Shown here piece after piece: positions 1 through 9,125 of a stretch of 64,000 nt of DNA. Under the pieces are notes generated by a model, which made no database searches, was not told the origin of the DNA, and worked only from the letters and a program-made list of their open reading frames with translations. Location: positions 248,001 to 312,000 of the forward strand of contig NZ_BBIQ01000001.1 of assembly GCF_000730565.1 (NCBI RefSeq). The letters run 5' to 3'. How positions within the stretch are numbered: position 1 is the stretch's first letter; every line of letters starts with the position of its first letter. The DNA comes from Pseudomonas fulva NBRC 16637 = DSM 17717. Lineage in GTDB: Bacteria > Pseudomonadota > Gammaproteobacteria > Pseudomonadales > Pseudomonadaceae. Both the position numbers and the translations under genes were made by a program.

Positions 1-2
1 TG

Positions 3-464
3 CTGCACAACCCACAGACAAGCCCCATCGATGGGCAGGTATTGCTGCTTGCCCCATTGGTACGCCCCTGTGCCTGGCGCTGGTCGAAGCTCAGCTATCA
101 CGTGTTGCGCCACTTCGTGAACGGCATCGAGCGGCGTTTCACCGAAAACAGCACAGACCCTGCGTTTCTACCGTTTCTTGAAGCTGATCCGCTTCAGCCC
201 AGGCGATTACCAACGGCATGGGTTGGCGCACTGATCGATTGGATCACACGCATCGAGGCGGCGCCCGTCAGTACCCGGCAGCCCTTGATTGTGCAAGGAG
301 AGGCCGATGGCACGGTTGACTGGCCTTACAACCTTCAGGTGCTGAGGGCTAAGTTCGCGCAGCCGCAGGTCATGATGCTACCCGGGGCCCGACATCATCT
401 TGCCAACGAACTGCCTGCCATTCGACAGCGCTATTTCGACTTCATCGACCAGCACTTGGGTTGA
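3..464 (+). CDS. Alpha/beta hydrolase, C-terminal part (cut by window edge)
   Basis: The reading frame is open from the first complete codon, so only the C-terminal part of the protein is present. Two features fit the acid and histidine of an alpha/beta-hydrolase catalytic triad: an Asp in GEADGTVDW and a His in PGARHHLANE, followed by a terminal helix ending FDFIDQHLG. This pattern is usual in the serine aminopeptidase S33/lysophospholipase group. The nucleophile elbow lies outside the window, so the substrate cannot be judged. It converges with the secreted protein gene that follows. Confidence 0.75.
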   Translation: MHNPQTSPIDGQVLLLAPLVRPCAWRWSKLSYHVLRHFVNGIERRFTENSTDPAFLPFLEADPLQPRRLPTAWVGALIDWITRIEAAPVSTRQPLIVQGEADGTVDWPYNLQVLRAKFAQPQVMMLPGARHHLANELPAIRQRYFDFIDQHLG

Positions 465-1217
465 TCAATTCAGCTCGCCGGTACTTTGGCCAACCGCCAG
501 GCCGGCGCGAATGGCTGCCAGCGCAGCTCGATAGTAGGCTTTGCCGTCGTTGGATTCGGCAAAGGTTGCAAACGCTTCGAGTTCTGCGTCCGTGAGGTCA
601 CGGTATACATACAGCAGGGTGTTGTTCAGGTCCTGGCCGATCTGCTTCATAAGGCGTTGGCGCTGGCCGTCGAGCAGACCTTGGGCCTGCCCACCGCCCA
701 ACAACCCCGGAATCATCGAGCTCAGGCTGTCGGCAGCCATGCCGGCAATGGCAAGGCTCACCTCGGCCCCTGCCTCACGGGCGGGTAGCGCCTGGGCCAG
801 GTGCCCAATGATCAGCATGCGATCATCGCTGGCCTGAATCTTCGGGAGCCCATCGGCGTTCTTGGCCAACTCATCCTTGCGGGTAGCCCGCAATTCGGCC
901 GCGACGATCTTGCGCCCTAGCGGCGACTGGAAAAAGGCCAGCGCCGGTGATGGATTGGGCAGTGCCGAGCGCAGTTGCGCCAGTGCACGGCGGTCCACGG
1001 CCTGGGCCTGGAAGCGCTGGTTGCTGTTGCTCACCAGCGCCTGGTAAACGGCAGGTGGCAAGCTGTTGCGGTAGCGCTGCTGGGCGGCGTTCAAGGCGTC
1101 GGTGAAATGGGCGCGTTGCTCGGGCCAGCCAGCGGTCTTGTACAGCTGATCCAGGCTATCTGCCCAGACAGGCAACGTGCAGCTCATCAGCAGAATCAGG
1201 GAAAACAGACGGCGCAT
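465..1217 (-). CDS. Secreted DUF2059-like protein
   Basis: A 250-residue protein with a clear signal peptide (MRRLFSLILLMSCTLPVWA, cleavage near residue 19), so it should be periplasmic. The helical C-terminal part contains LEAFATFAESNDGKAYY and an earlier LAFFQSPLGRKI, the pattern of DUF2059-like proteins of unknown function. It lies tail to tail with the hydrolase and divergent from the 2OG oxygenase gene. No enzymatic motif is visible. Confidence 0.65.
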   Translation of the reverse strand: MRRLFSLILLMSCTLPVWADSLDQLYKTAGWPEQRAHFTDALNAAQQRYRNSLPPAVYQALVSNSNQRFQAQAVDRRALAQLRSALPNPSPALAFFQSPLGRKIVAAELRATRKDELAKNADGLPKIQASDDRMLIIGHLAQALPAREAGAEVSLAIAGMAADSLSSMIPGLLGGGQAQGLLDGQRQRLMKQIGQDLNNTLLYVYRDLTDAELEAFATFAESNDGKAYYRAALAAIRAGLAVGQSTGELN

Positions 1218-1337
1218 TCAGGACTCCTGTCGGCAGAGGGCTATTGTCTGTGGGGCAGCGCCGGTTTGTCGAGATATCCACGCGCTTCTCAGCCAAGTGG
1301 CGCTGTGCGCCGACGGGGCGAATGGATATGATGCGCC

Positions 1338-1961
1338 ATGCACATTTCCCCCCAACACCCAATGCTTGCGGCCGTCGTCGACGATTTGGCCACCCATGGC
1401 TGGTCCCAGCAGGCACTGTTTCTGCCGGCGGACCTGGTCGGCGCGCTGGCAAACGAATGCCGACGCCGTTATGCCGAAGGGGAGCTCAACCCCGCAGGGA
1501 TTGGACGGGGGCCTTCCCAAGAGGTGCGCGAGGCCATCCGTGGGGATCAGATCCAGTGGATCGATCCAGGCCAGGCGCACGCCTGCGACCAGTACCTGGC
1601 AGCCATGGACCAACTGCGCCTGGCAATCAACCAAGGGCTCTTCCTGGGCCTGGAAGACTTCGAATGCCACTTTGCGCTTTACCCACCCGGCGCTTTCTAC
1701 AAACGGCATTTTGACCGTTTTCGCGATGACGACCGGCGCATGGTTTCGGCCGTGTTCTACCTGAACGATGACTGGACGCCCGCAGACGGTGGACAGTTGC
1801 GCATGTTCCTGGCCGATGGGGTGGAGCACGATGTTCAGCCCGTCGCGGGGTGCCTGGTGGTCTTCCTGTCCGGCGAAGTCCCTCATGAGGTGCTGCCGGC
1901 CGGTCGCGAGCGCCTGTCATTGACTGGCTGGTTCAGGCGCCGTGGCAATGATCCCTTCTGA
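1338..1961 (+). CDS. 2-oxoglutarate/Fe(II)-dependent oxygenase (prolyl 4-hydroxylase type)
   Basis: A 207-residue protein with the double-stranded beta-helix motif set of 2OG-Fe(II) oxygenases: the iron ligands His124-x-Asp126 (in YKRHFDRF) and His183 (in EVPHEVL), and Arg192, which would bind the 2-oxoglutarate carboxylate. The size and the core VSAVFYLNDDW...GGQLRMF match the small SM-20/prolyl-hydroxylase-like bacterial proteins. The substrate is unknown. The gene is single and is followed by a convergent transporter-binding-protein gene. Confidence 0.85.
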   Translation: MHISPQHPMLAAVVDDLATHGWSQQALFLPADLVGALANECRRRYAEGELNPAGIGRGPSQEVREAIRGDQIQWIDPGQAHACDQYLAAMDQLRLAINQGLFLGLEDFECHFALYPPGAFYKRHFDRFRDDDRRMVSAVFYLNDDWTPADGGQLRMFLADGVEHDVQPVAGCLVVFLSGEVPHEVLPAGRERLSLTGWFRRRGNDPF

Positions 1962-2008
1962 GCGGGCGAGCATGCTGATCAGCACCTGCCACGGTTGACT
2001 GCGGCACG

Positions 2009-2497
2009 CTACCGAGTCGCTGCGGCCTGCTGCTCGTCGGCAAGCCACTTGTGTTCCAGTTCGGCCGTACGCCCGCTGTCCTTCAGGCGTTGCAGCGCGT
2101 TGTTCACGGCGCTTTCGAAGGCTGGGTTGTCCTTCTGGAACGGCACCACCAGCTGTTGCTTGCCAAAAGGCTGGCTGGTGTCGAGCGGGCTATCGCCTTG
2201 CGGTATTGCCGTGACAGGCAGCAACGCGATGTCGTATTTACCACTTTCAACGCCGGGCAGGGTTTGCGCCTCGGGTGCTTCGACGAACTCCACGCGCAGG
2301 TCGAGCTCCGAGGCCAGGGCCTGGCCGAACTCCACATCGAACCCTGTCAGGTGGTCATCCTGCTTGAAGGCGTATGGTGCGTTGTCACTCTGCACAGCGA
2401 TGCGCAGTTCACCGCGATCGGCGATTTCGTCCATCAGCTCTGCCTGAGCCAATGGGCTGATCAGTACTGCCAGCAGTACCCCTATGGTCGAACGCAT
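2009..2497 (-). CDS. Short family-3 periplasmic solute-binding protein
   Basis: A 162-residue protein with a signal peptide (cleavage after PLAQA) and the start of a family-3 (amino-acid type) binding protein: ELRIAVQSDNAPYAF, LTGFDVEFGQALA and a GKYDIAL strand. It then goes straight to the usual C-terminal helix (NNALQRLKDSGRTAELEHKW). Family members are normally about 250 residues, so most of lobe 2 is missing, yet the frame is intact and ends normally. No permease or ATPase gene adjoins it. It may be a sensor or a decayed binding protein. Confidence 0.75.
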   Translation of the reverse strand: MRSTIGVLLAVLISPLAQAELMDEIADRGELRIAVQSDNAPYAFKQDDHLTGFDVEFGQALASELDLRVEFVEAPEAQTLPGVESGKYDIALLPVTAIPQGDSPLDTSQPFGKQQLVVPFQKDNPAFESAVNNALQRLKDSGRTAELEHKWLADEQQAAATR

Positions 2498-2656
2498 GAA
2501 TGCCCCTTTTCGTTTAGCGAATGAATAACCGTCGCCACGGCTTTATTCCTCGCCATGGTCGAGCGCAGCCTATGACCCTGAAGTCGCGGCATCGTTTGAC
2601 GTGCAGCCTGGTTTTTTTGTGCTCCCCGTCCGCCGCTGTGGTGGCCCCATAACGAA

Positions 2657-2681
2657 AAGGGAGGCCACCTGGGCCTCCCTT
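2657..2681 (-). terminator. Rho-independent terminator of serA
   Basis: A perfect 10-bp stem (AAGGGAGGCC / GGCCTCCCTT) with a 5-nt loop lies 20 nt beyond the serA stop codon. In the serA direction the stem is followed by TTTTCG. Confidence 0.75.
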
Positions 2682-2700
2682 GATTCACGCTGGCCGCAAG

Positions 2701-3930
2701 TTAGAACAGTACGCGCGAGCGGATGGTGCCCTTGACCTGTTGCAGCTTCTCCTGCGCAAGGTCCGAGTATTCGGCGTCGACGTCGATCACCACATAGCCC
2801 ACTTTCTCGTTGGTCTGCAGGAACTGACCCGAGATGTTAATGCCGTTTTCGGCAAATACCTTGTTGATTTCGCTGAGAACACCCGGGATGTTTTCGTGGA
2901 TGTGCAGCAGGCGGTGCTTGCCAGGGTGAGCAGGCAGGGCCACTTCCGGGAAGTTGACCGACGACACGGAGGTCCCGTTGTCGCTGTACTTGACCAGCTT
3001 TTCGGCCACTTCCAGGCCGATGTTGGCCTGAGCCTCGGCAGTGGAACCGCCGATGTGCGGCGTCAGGATCACGTTGTCCAGGCCGCGCAGCGGGCTTTCG
3101 AACTCTTCATCGTTGGAGCGTGGCTCGACCGGGAACACGTCGATGGCAGCGCCGATCAGGTGCTTGTCCTTGATGGCTGCGGCCAGGTGATCAAGTTCGA
3201 CCACGGTACCGCGGGCAGCGTTGATCAGGATGGAGCCCTTCTTCATCGCTCGGATTTCCTTCTCGCCGATCATCCACTGGGTAGATGGCAGCTCAGGCAC
3301 ATGCAGCGAGACGATATCGGCCAAGCCGAGCAATTCGTGCAGGTTGGTCACCTGGACAGCATTGCCCAGCGGCAGCTTGGTCAGCGGATCGAAGAAGTAC
3401 ACCTGCATGCCCAGGCTTTCGGCCAGTACAGACAGTTGGGTACCGATGGAGCCGTAACCGACGATGCCCAGTTTCTTGCCGCGAATCTCGAAGGAGTTGG
3501 CTGCGCTCTTGATCCAGCCGCCACGATGGCACGAGGCATTTTTTTCCGGAATGCCGCGCAGCAGCAGAATGGCTTCGGCCAGTACCAGCTCGGCTACCGA
3601 ACGGGTGTTGGAGTACGGCGCGTTGAACACCGCGATACCGCGCTGACGGGCCGCTTCCAGGTCAACCTGGTTGGTACCGATGCAGAAGCAACCGACGGCG
3701 ACCAGTTTCTTGGCGCAGTCGAAGATTTCTTCGGTCAACTGGGTGCGTGAGCGGATGCCGATGAAATGGGCGTCGGCGATCTTTTCCTTCAACTCTGCTT
3801 CGGGCAACGAACCAGTGAGGTATTCGATGTTGGTGTAGCCGGCAGCCGTCAGGGTATCGACCGCGTTCTGGTGTACACCTTCAAGAAGAAGGAACCGGAT
3901 CTTGCTCTTGTCGAGAGAAGTCTTGCTCAT
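2701..3930 (-). CDS. serA: D-3-phosphoglycerate dehydrogenase
   Basis: A 409-residue enzyme of the first step of phosphorylated serine synthesis (3-phosphoglycerate to 3-phosphohydroxypyruvate, NAD-linked). The Rossmann motif GIVGYGSIGTQL lies near mid-protein, the catalytic His is in LTPHIGGSTAEAQ, and a C-terminal ACT domain (HIHENIPGVLSEINKVF...) would allow feedback by serine. The start MSKTSLDKSKIRF is chosen although the frame stays open far upstream. The gene is divergent from a D-2-hydroxyglutarate dehydrogenase. SerA enzymes can make D-2-hydroxyglutarate, so the pairing is functionally sensible. Confidence 0.96.
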   Translation of the reverse strand: MSKTSLDKSKIRFLLLEGVHQNAVDTLTAAGYTNIEYLTGSLPEAELKEKIADAHFIGIRSRTQLTEEIFDCAKKLVAVGCFCIGTNQVDLEAARQRGIAVFNAPYSNTRSVAELVLAEAILLLRGIPEKNASCHRGGWIKSAANSFEIRGKKLGIVGYGSIGTQLSVLAESLGMQVYFFDPLTKLPLGNAVQVTNLHELLGLADIVSLHVPELPSTQWMIGEKEIRAMKKGSILINAARGTVVELDHLAAAIKDKHLIGAAIDVFPVEPRSNDEEFESPLRGLDNVILTPHIGGSTAEAQANIGLEVAEKLVKYSDNGTSVSSVNFPEVALPAHPGKHRLLHIHENIPGVLSEINKVFAENGINISGQFLQTNEKVGYVVIDVDAEYSDLAQEKLQQVKGTIRSRVLF

Positions 3931-4101
3931 CTGCGTAAACCTGTATCCCGGAGAAAAGTGGCGAGGGTGATGCCAGGCGCCCGTGGGCAGCTCTAGCATG
4001 AACAGCGGGGGCGCTATGCTAGCATACGCGACACAATCTGAGCTTATCCCGACAGGTGAAGAGTGCTCAGGGTGACCATGAATAAAGCGAGAGTTCAGGC
4101 G

Positions 4102-5499
4102 ATGACCCAGCCCGCTGCATTGGATGAGTTGATGACCCTGGTCGACCCCGGCAAGGTGTTGACCGACCCCGAGTCCCTGCAAGCCTATGGTAAGGACTGG
4201 ACGCGCTATTACCCGCCTGCGCCCAGCGCCATCGTCCTGCCCCGGACGATCGAACAGGTGCAGGCCATCGTGCGCTGGGCCAATGCCCATCGTGTGGCGC
4301 TCGTGCCTTCCGGGGGGCGTACCGGATTGTCCGCGGGCGCCGTGGCCGCCAGCGGGGAGGTGGTCGTCGCCTTCGATTACATGAACCGCATCCTGGATTT
4401 CAACGCCTTCGACCGCACCGTGGTCTGCCAGCCAGGGGTCATTACCCAGCAGGTACAGGCGTTCGCCGAGGAGCAGGGCCTGTATTACCCAGTGGACTTT
4501 GCCTCCAGTGGCTCCAGCCAGATAGGCGGTAACATCGGTACCAATGCCGGTGGCATCAAGGTGATCCGCTACGGCATGACCCGCAACTGGGTTGCGGGCC
4601 TCAAGGTGGTCACCGGCAGCGGCGAGTTGCTGGAATTGAACAAGGGCCTGATCAAGAACGCCACCGGCTACGACCTGCGCCAGCTGTTCATTGGCGCCGA
4701 AGGTACGCTGGGGTTCGTGGTCGAGGCCACCCTGCGCCTGGACCGTGCACCGCGCAACCTCACCGCCATGGTGTTGGGCACACCTGATTTCGACTCGATC
4801 ATGCCGGTACTTCACGCGTTTCAGGGCAAATTGGACCTGACGGCGTTCGAGTTTTTCTCCGACAAGGGCCTGGCCAAGATCCTGGCGCGCGGTGACGTGC
4901 CTGCGCCCTTCGAAACGCCATGCCCGTTCTATGCCTTGCTGGAGTTCGAGGCCGGCACCGAAGCGGTGGCCAACGAAGCCTTGGCCACCTTCGAACACTG
5001 TGTCGAGCAAGGTTGGGTGCTCGATGGCGTGATGAGCCAGAGCCAGACGCAGCTGAAGAATTTGTGGAAGCTACGCGAATACCTGTCCGAAACCATTTCG
5101 CACTGGACGCCGTATAAAAACGACATTTCCGTGACCGTCTCGAAAGTGCCGGCCTTCCTGCGCGACATCGACGCCGTCGTCCAGGCGCATTACCCGCACT
5201 ACGAGGTGATCTGGTACGGGCATATCGGCGACGGCAACCTGCACCTGAACATCCTCAAACCCGAGCACATGAGCAAGGATGACTTCTTCGCATCCTGCAC
5301 CGAGGTCAATAAGTGGGTGTTCGAGATCGTCCAGCGCTACGACGGTTCGATCTCCGCCGAGCACGGTGTGGGCATGACCAAGCGCGACTACCTGGGCTAC
5401 AGCCGTTCCCCTGAAGAAATCGCCTGCATGAAGGCGATCAAGGCGGTGTTCGACCCTGCGGGCATCATGAATCCGGGTAAGATCTTCGCACCTGAATAA
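4102..5499 (+). CDS. FAD-linked D-2-hydroxyglutarate dehydrogenase
   Basis: A 465-residue FAD-binding oxidoreductase of the PCMH/GlcD type. The N-terminal FAD domain holds VPSGGRTGLSAGAV and SSQIGGNIGTNAGGIKVIRYG; the C-terminal domain holds GHIGDGNLHLNI and ISAEHGVGMTKRDYL, the metal and active-site histidine region of this family. It oxidises a D-2-hydroxyacid and passes electrons on, probably to ETF. Its position divergent from serA points to D-2-hydroxyglutarate rather than glycolate or lactate. Alternative in-frame starts exist at 4063 (GTG) and 4078; the ATG at 4102 gives the usual family length. Confidence 0.88.
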   Translation: MTQPAALDELMTLVDPGKVLTDPESLQAYGKDWTRYYPPAPSAIVLPRTIEQVQAIVRWANAHRVALVPSGGRTGLSAGAVAASGEVVVAFDYMNRILDFNAFDRTVVCQPGVITQQVQAFAEEQGLYYPVDFASSGSSQIGGNIGTNAGGIKVIRYGMTRNWVAGLKVVTGSGELLELNKGLIKNATGYDLRQLFIGAEGTLGFVVEATLRLDRAPRNLTAMVLGTPDFDSIMPVLHAFQGKLDLTAFEFFSDKGLAKILARGDVPAPFETPCPFYALLEFEAGTEAVANEALATFEHCVEQGWVLDGVMSQSQTQLKNLWKLREYLSETISHWTPYKNDISVTVSKVPAFLRDIDAVVQAHYPHYEVIWYGHIGDGNLHLNILKPEHMSKDDFFASCTEVNKWVFEIVQRYDGSISAEHGVGMTKRDYLGYSRSPEEIACMKAIKAVFDPAGIMNPGKIFAPE

Positions 5500-5523
5500 A
5501 AAGCGGTATCCAGAGGAGTGGCC

Positions 5524-6189
5524 ATGAACTACCAGCACCAGTATGCAGACGGCACGCGCATTCATTTTCCACTGGGCAAGGTGGTATGCATCGGGCGTAA
5601 CTACGCCGAACATGCCAAGGAGCTGGACAATCCCATTCCGACCGAACCCCTCCTGTTCATCAAACCGGGCAGTTGCGTGGTGCCGGCCGAGGGCGGGTTC
5701 AAGATTCCTGCCGACCGCGGGTCGGTGCATTACGAGGTGGAAATCGCGGTATTGCTGGGCAAGTCACTGTCCACACGGCCGAGCCAGGAAGAGGTGCTCG
5801 ATGCCATTTCTGGCTTCGCGCCGGCCTTGGACCTGACCCTGCGGGACGTGCAGGCCAAGCTCAAGGAAAAGGGCTTGCCTTGGGAGTTGGCCAAGTGTTT
5901 CGACGGCGCCTGCGTGTTGCCGCCCTTCGTGTCTGCCGCCAGCTTCGAAGACATCACGGCCATCCCGGTGCGCCTGACGGTAAACGGCGAAGTCCGCCAG
6001 GACGGCTCCAGTGCAATGATGCTCAACCCGATCGTGCCGATGATCCAGCACATGGCTGCGCAGTTTTCGCTGCAGGCCGGCGACGTCATCCTGACCGGCA
6101 CACCAGCAGGCGTAGGCCCCTTCAACGTGGGCGATGACGTGGTTCTGGAGCTGCCAGGGGTTAGCCGTTTCGAGAGCCGGGTGCTCTAA
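5524..6189 (+). CDS. Fumarylacetoacetate hydrolase family protein
   Basis: A 221-residue FAH-fold enzyme. Family landmarks are KVVCIGRNYAEHAKEL, FIKPGSCVV, VHYEVEIAVLLGK (metal-binding acidic residues) and DVILTGTPAGVGPF. Such proteins hydrolyse or decarboxylate acylpyruvates and oxaloacetate. The start at 5524 is preceded by AGAGGAG at a good distance; an in-frame GTG 6 nt upstream is less likely. It lies 24 nt after the dehydrogenase stop, so the two probably share a transcript. Confidence 0.88.
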   Translation: MNYQHQYADGTRIHFPLGKVVCIGRNYAEHAKELDNPIPTEPLLFIKPGSCVVPAEGGFKIPADRGSVHYEVEIAVLLGKSLSTRPSQEEVLDAISGFAPALDLTLRDVQAKLKEKGLPWELAKCFDGACVLPPFVSAASFEDITAIPVRLTVNGEVRQDGSSAMMLNPIVPMIQHMAAQFSLQAGDVILTGTPAGVGPFNVGDDVVLELPGVSRFESRVL

Positions 6190-6210
6190 GCCGGTACCCA
6201 CTCGGCTTTT
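6188..6210 (+). terminator. Probable terminator after the FAH-family gene
   Basis: A short stem AAGCCG/CGGCTT overlaps the stop codon region and is followed directly by TTCG (a CTTTT run in all). The stem is short, so this is a moderate call. Confidence 0.5.
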
Positions 6211-6351
6211 CGCGGATGATCCGCCTTGGCCACGGCAGCGGTCAGGCGGCCCACCTCCGCGTCATCTGCGAATGCCCGGGCGGGTTGACTGTTTTTTCAC
6301 ACGTCTTCTGGATAATGCGCGGACCTTTGCTTCTTTCCCCAGGACGCCTCG

Positions 6352-7266
6352 ATGCAATCAAACGCCCCTGCCTCCTTCAAGCGCCCGTTCTACCTGCGCT
6401 GGCCGTTCGGCTTGGCCGTGGGCGTGGTGATTACCTATGGCGTGGCCTTCGCCATGCATTGGGACGATCGGGCAGCATTGTGGATCAAGGAAGGTTTCGA
6501 AAGCACGGCCGAGCGCAGTGAAAGCGTGTGGCTGCCGGACTACACGGTGGATATCGATGCCAAGCCCTTGCCGGCAATGGCCGACTACGAGGCATCGGAC
6601 CTCGCGTACAACCCCAGTACGCGTACGCTATTCGCTGTCATGGGCAAGCAACCCTTCCTCACCGAGCTGAACCTGGACGGCGACGTACTGCGCAACATTC
6701 CCCTTAATGGCTGGGCAAACCCGGAAGGCGTCACGGTCATGGACGGCGGCTACCTGGCAATCACGGACGAGCGGCTGCATGACCTGACGGTGGTGAAAGT
6801 CGATGCCACCACTACCGTGCTCAACCATGCGGACTTCCTCAGCCACGACCTAGGGGAGTCGCCAAACGGAAACAAGGGCTATGAGGCCGTGGTGTGGGAT
6901 GCGTCGAAGCAGCGGCTGGTCATCGGCGAGGAGCGGCCGCCGCGCCTTTACGAATGGAAGTCCAATGGGCAAGGCCAACTGACGGGCGAGAAAACGCCGC
7001 TGCCCAGTGATTCGCTCGACCTGCGAAACCTGTCGGCGTTGGGCATTGACCCGCGAACGGGGCACCTGCTGGCGCTGTCTGCCGACTCCAACATGCTGCT
7101 GGAACTGGACGAGCAGGGTGAGCAGGTCAGCTTCATGACGTTGCTGGGGGGCTTCAATGGCCTGCAGCACACCATTCCTCGGGCCGAAGGTGTGGCAATG
7201 GATGACCAGGGCACCCTGTACATGGTCAGCGAACCGGCATTGTTCTACCGCTTTACCAAAGGCTAG
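6352..7266 (+). CDS. SdiA-regulated-domain (YjiK-like) protein, copy 1
   Basis: A 304-residue protein with one N-terminal membrane segment (FGLAVGVVITYGVAFAM) followed by a predicted periplasmic beta-propeller. Repeated motifs such as ASDLAYNPSTRTLFAV, NPEGVTVMDGGYLAITDER and AEGVAMDDQGTLYMVSEP match the SdiA-regulated/YjiK family. The biochemical role of the family is not established. A close paralogue follows directly, so the pair arose by tandem duplication. Confidence 0.8.
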   Translation: MQSNAPASFKRPFYLRWPFGLAVGVVITYGVAFAMHWDDRAALWIKEGFESTAERSESVWLPDYTVDIDAKPLPAMADYEASDLAYNPSTRTLFAVMGKQPFLTELNLDGDVLRNIPLNGWANPEGVTVMDGGYLAITDERLHDLTVVKVDATTTVLNHADFLSHDLGESPNGNKGYEAVVWDASKQRLVIGEERPPRLYEWKSNGQGQLTGEKTPLPSDSLDLRNLSALGIDPRTGHLLALSADSNMLLELDEQGEQVSFMTLLGGFNGLQHTIPRAEGVAMDDQGTLYMVSEPALFYRFTKG

Positions 7267-7351
7267 GTTTTTCTGCTATTTACATGATGGCATTAAGCTT
7301 TATTTCAGTTGTTTGTGGTTAGATTCGCCATCCTTCGTCGAGTCTGCCTTC

Positions 7352-8254
7352 ATGCACCGTTATCTGCGTCTGTCACTGGTTCCTGTCGTTCTAGGTCTGC
7401 TGTTGCTGGGCTGGGTCGGGCAGGAATTTCGTCTGTTCGAACGTGCCTGGTTCAACCTCACCACGTGGTGGCAGCCGGCGGAGCAAAGCATTGGCTTGAA
7501 TCGCTATCAGGTGGTGGTCGAAGGGCGGCCGATCGAAGGGCTGGATGACGATGTCTCGGCGCTGACCTACGACCCTGACCGCAAGAGCCTGTTCACCGTG
7601 ACCAACGCCCGCTCGGAGCTGATCGAGCTGTCGCTGGACGGGCGAATCCTGCGGCGCATCGCGTTGCACGGTTTCGGTGATCCCGAGGCGGTGGAGTACA
7701 TCGGTCCCAACAGCTACGTGATTACCGACGAGCGCCAGCAGCGGCTGATCCGTGTGCGGCTCACCGACGACACCTTGTCCCTGGACGCTACTCAGGCCGA
7801 GCAATTGACCTTGGGCATCGGCCTCAACGGTAACAAGGGTTTCGAGGGGCTGGCCTTCGACTCGGTGGGCAAGCGGCTGTTCGTGGCCAAGGAGCGCGAC
7901 CCGATGCTCATCTATGAAGTGCACGGGTTTCCTCATGACGATCCGCAACAACCCTATGCCGTGAACGTTGTCCAGGACCGAAAGCGCGATTCGCGCCTGT
8001 TCGTGCGCGACCTGTCGAGCCTGCAGTTCGACGAGCGCAGTGGGCACCTGCTGGCGCTGTCGGATGAATCACGCCTGGTCCTGGAGCTGGATGTGCAAGG
8101 GCGGCCACTGAGCACCTTGTCATTGCGCAAGGGGTTCCAGGGGCTCAAAGCGACAGTCCCGCAGGCGGAGGGCATTGCGATGGACGAGACCGGGACCATT
8201 TACATGGTCAGTGAGCCGAACCTGTTCTACGTATTCAAGCAGCCGGCGCCATGA
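7352..8254 (+). CDS. SdiA-regulated-domain (YjiK-like) protein, copy 2
   Basis: A 300-residue paralogue of the preceding gene with the same layout: N-terminal membrane anchor (LVPVVLGLLLLGWVG), then propeller motifs VSALTYDPDRKSLFTV, DPEAVEYIGPNSYVITDERQ and AEGIAMDETGTIYMVSEP. The start MHRYLRL is used because the longer frame overlaps the end of copy 1. Only 85 nt separate the copies. The function is unknown. Confidence 0.8.
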   Translation: MHRYLRLSLVPVVLGLLLLGWVGQEFRLFERAWFNLTTWWQPAEQSIGLNRYQVVVEGRPIEGLDDDVSALTYDPDRKSLFTVTNARSELIELSLDGRILRRIALHGFGDPEAVEYIGPNSYVITDERQQRLIRVRLTDDTLSLDATQAEQLTLGIGLNGNKGFEGLAFDSVGKRLFVAKERDPMLIYEVHGFPHDDPQQPYAVNVVQDRKRDSRLFVRDLSSLQFDERSGHLLALSDESRLVLELDVQGRPLSTLSLRKGFQGLKATVPQAEGIAMDETGTIYMVSEPNLFYVFKQPAP

Positions 8255-8317
8255 CCATGTCGGCGCTCGGCAAGCCCCGGACGGCGCAACCGTACCCGGG
8301 CATGCCGGCTTGTATGG

Positions 8318-8992
8318 TTACTCGGCCTTCAGGCTCTTCACGCCGTCGGCAGTCCCCAACAGCAGCAGGTCGGCAGGCCGTGCGGCGAACAGGCCATTGG
8401 TGACCACGCCCACGATGGCATTGATCTGGGCTTCCAGCTCCACCGGGTTGGTGATCTGCAGGTTATACACGTCGAGGATCACGTTGCCGTTGTCCGTGAC
8501 CACGCCCTCACGGTAGACCGGGTCACCGCCCAGCTTGACCAACTGGCGAGCGACGTGGCTGCGCGCCATCGGGATCACCTCCACCGGCAACGGGAAGTTG
8601 CCCAGAACCGGTACCAGCTTGCTGCCATCGGCGATGCAGATGAACGTCTTGGCCACGGCGGCAACGATCTTTTCCCGAGTCAGGGCCGCGCCGCCCCCCT
8701 TGATCAGGTTCAGGTGCTCGTCGCTTTCATCGGCGCCGTCCACATAGAACTCCAGCTCGGTGACGCTGTTGAGCTCGTAGACCGGGATGCCATGCCCCTT
8801 GAGACGCTGGGCCGTGGCTTCGGAGCTGGCGACCGCGCCGTCGAAGGCCGTCTTGTGCTGCGCCAGGGCGTCGATGAAGAAATTGGCGGTCGAGCCGGTG
8901 CCAACGCCAACGACGCTTTTGTCATCGAGCTTGGGCAGAATGAAGTCGACGGCAGCCTGGGCAACGGCCTGTTTGAGTTGGTCCTGGGTCAT
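8318..8992 (-). CDS. rpiA: Ribose-5-phosphate isomerase A
   Basis: A 224-residue enzyme interconverting ribose-5-phosphate and ribulose-5-phosphate in the pentose phosphate pathway. The signature blocks are [33 protein letters not shown] and ALTREKIVA, with the catalytic Asp and Lys inside them. The length matches RpiA proteins. It is transcribed away from ilvA with a 133-nt intergenic region, an arrangement common in pseudomonads. Confidence 0.96.
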   Translation of the reverse strand: MTQDQLKQAVAQAAVDFILPKLDDKSVVGVGTGSTANFFIDALAQHKTAFDGAVASSEATAQRLKGHGIPVYELNSVTELEFYVDGADESDEHLNLIKGGGAALTREKIVAAVAKTFICIADGSKLVPVLGNFPLPVEVIPMARSHVARQLVKLGGDPVYREGVVTDNGNVILDVYNLQITNPVELEAQINAIVGVVTNGLFAARPADLLLLGTADGVKSLKAE

Positions 8993-9125
8993 GCGGGCTC
9001 CGAGAGGGGGCAGGGCGGATGTAAAGGCGACCAGTATAACGGCAAGCGCGGCTTGGCTGTGGTCGTCCGACATAACGCTGGGGTAGACTCCGAGCCCTTG
9101 TCCCGCGGCCAGTGATGCTTTCCCG

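Noticed and set aside
2680..3750. Plus-strand open frame opposite serA
   Set aside because: Antisense shadow of serA, which has clear catalytic motifs.
3931..5010. Long upstream extension of the serA frame
   Set aside because: It runs antisense through the dehydrogenase gene and would precede a normal SerA start; the extension is not protein-like.
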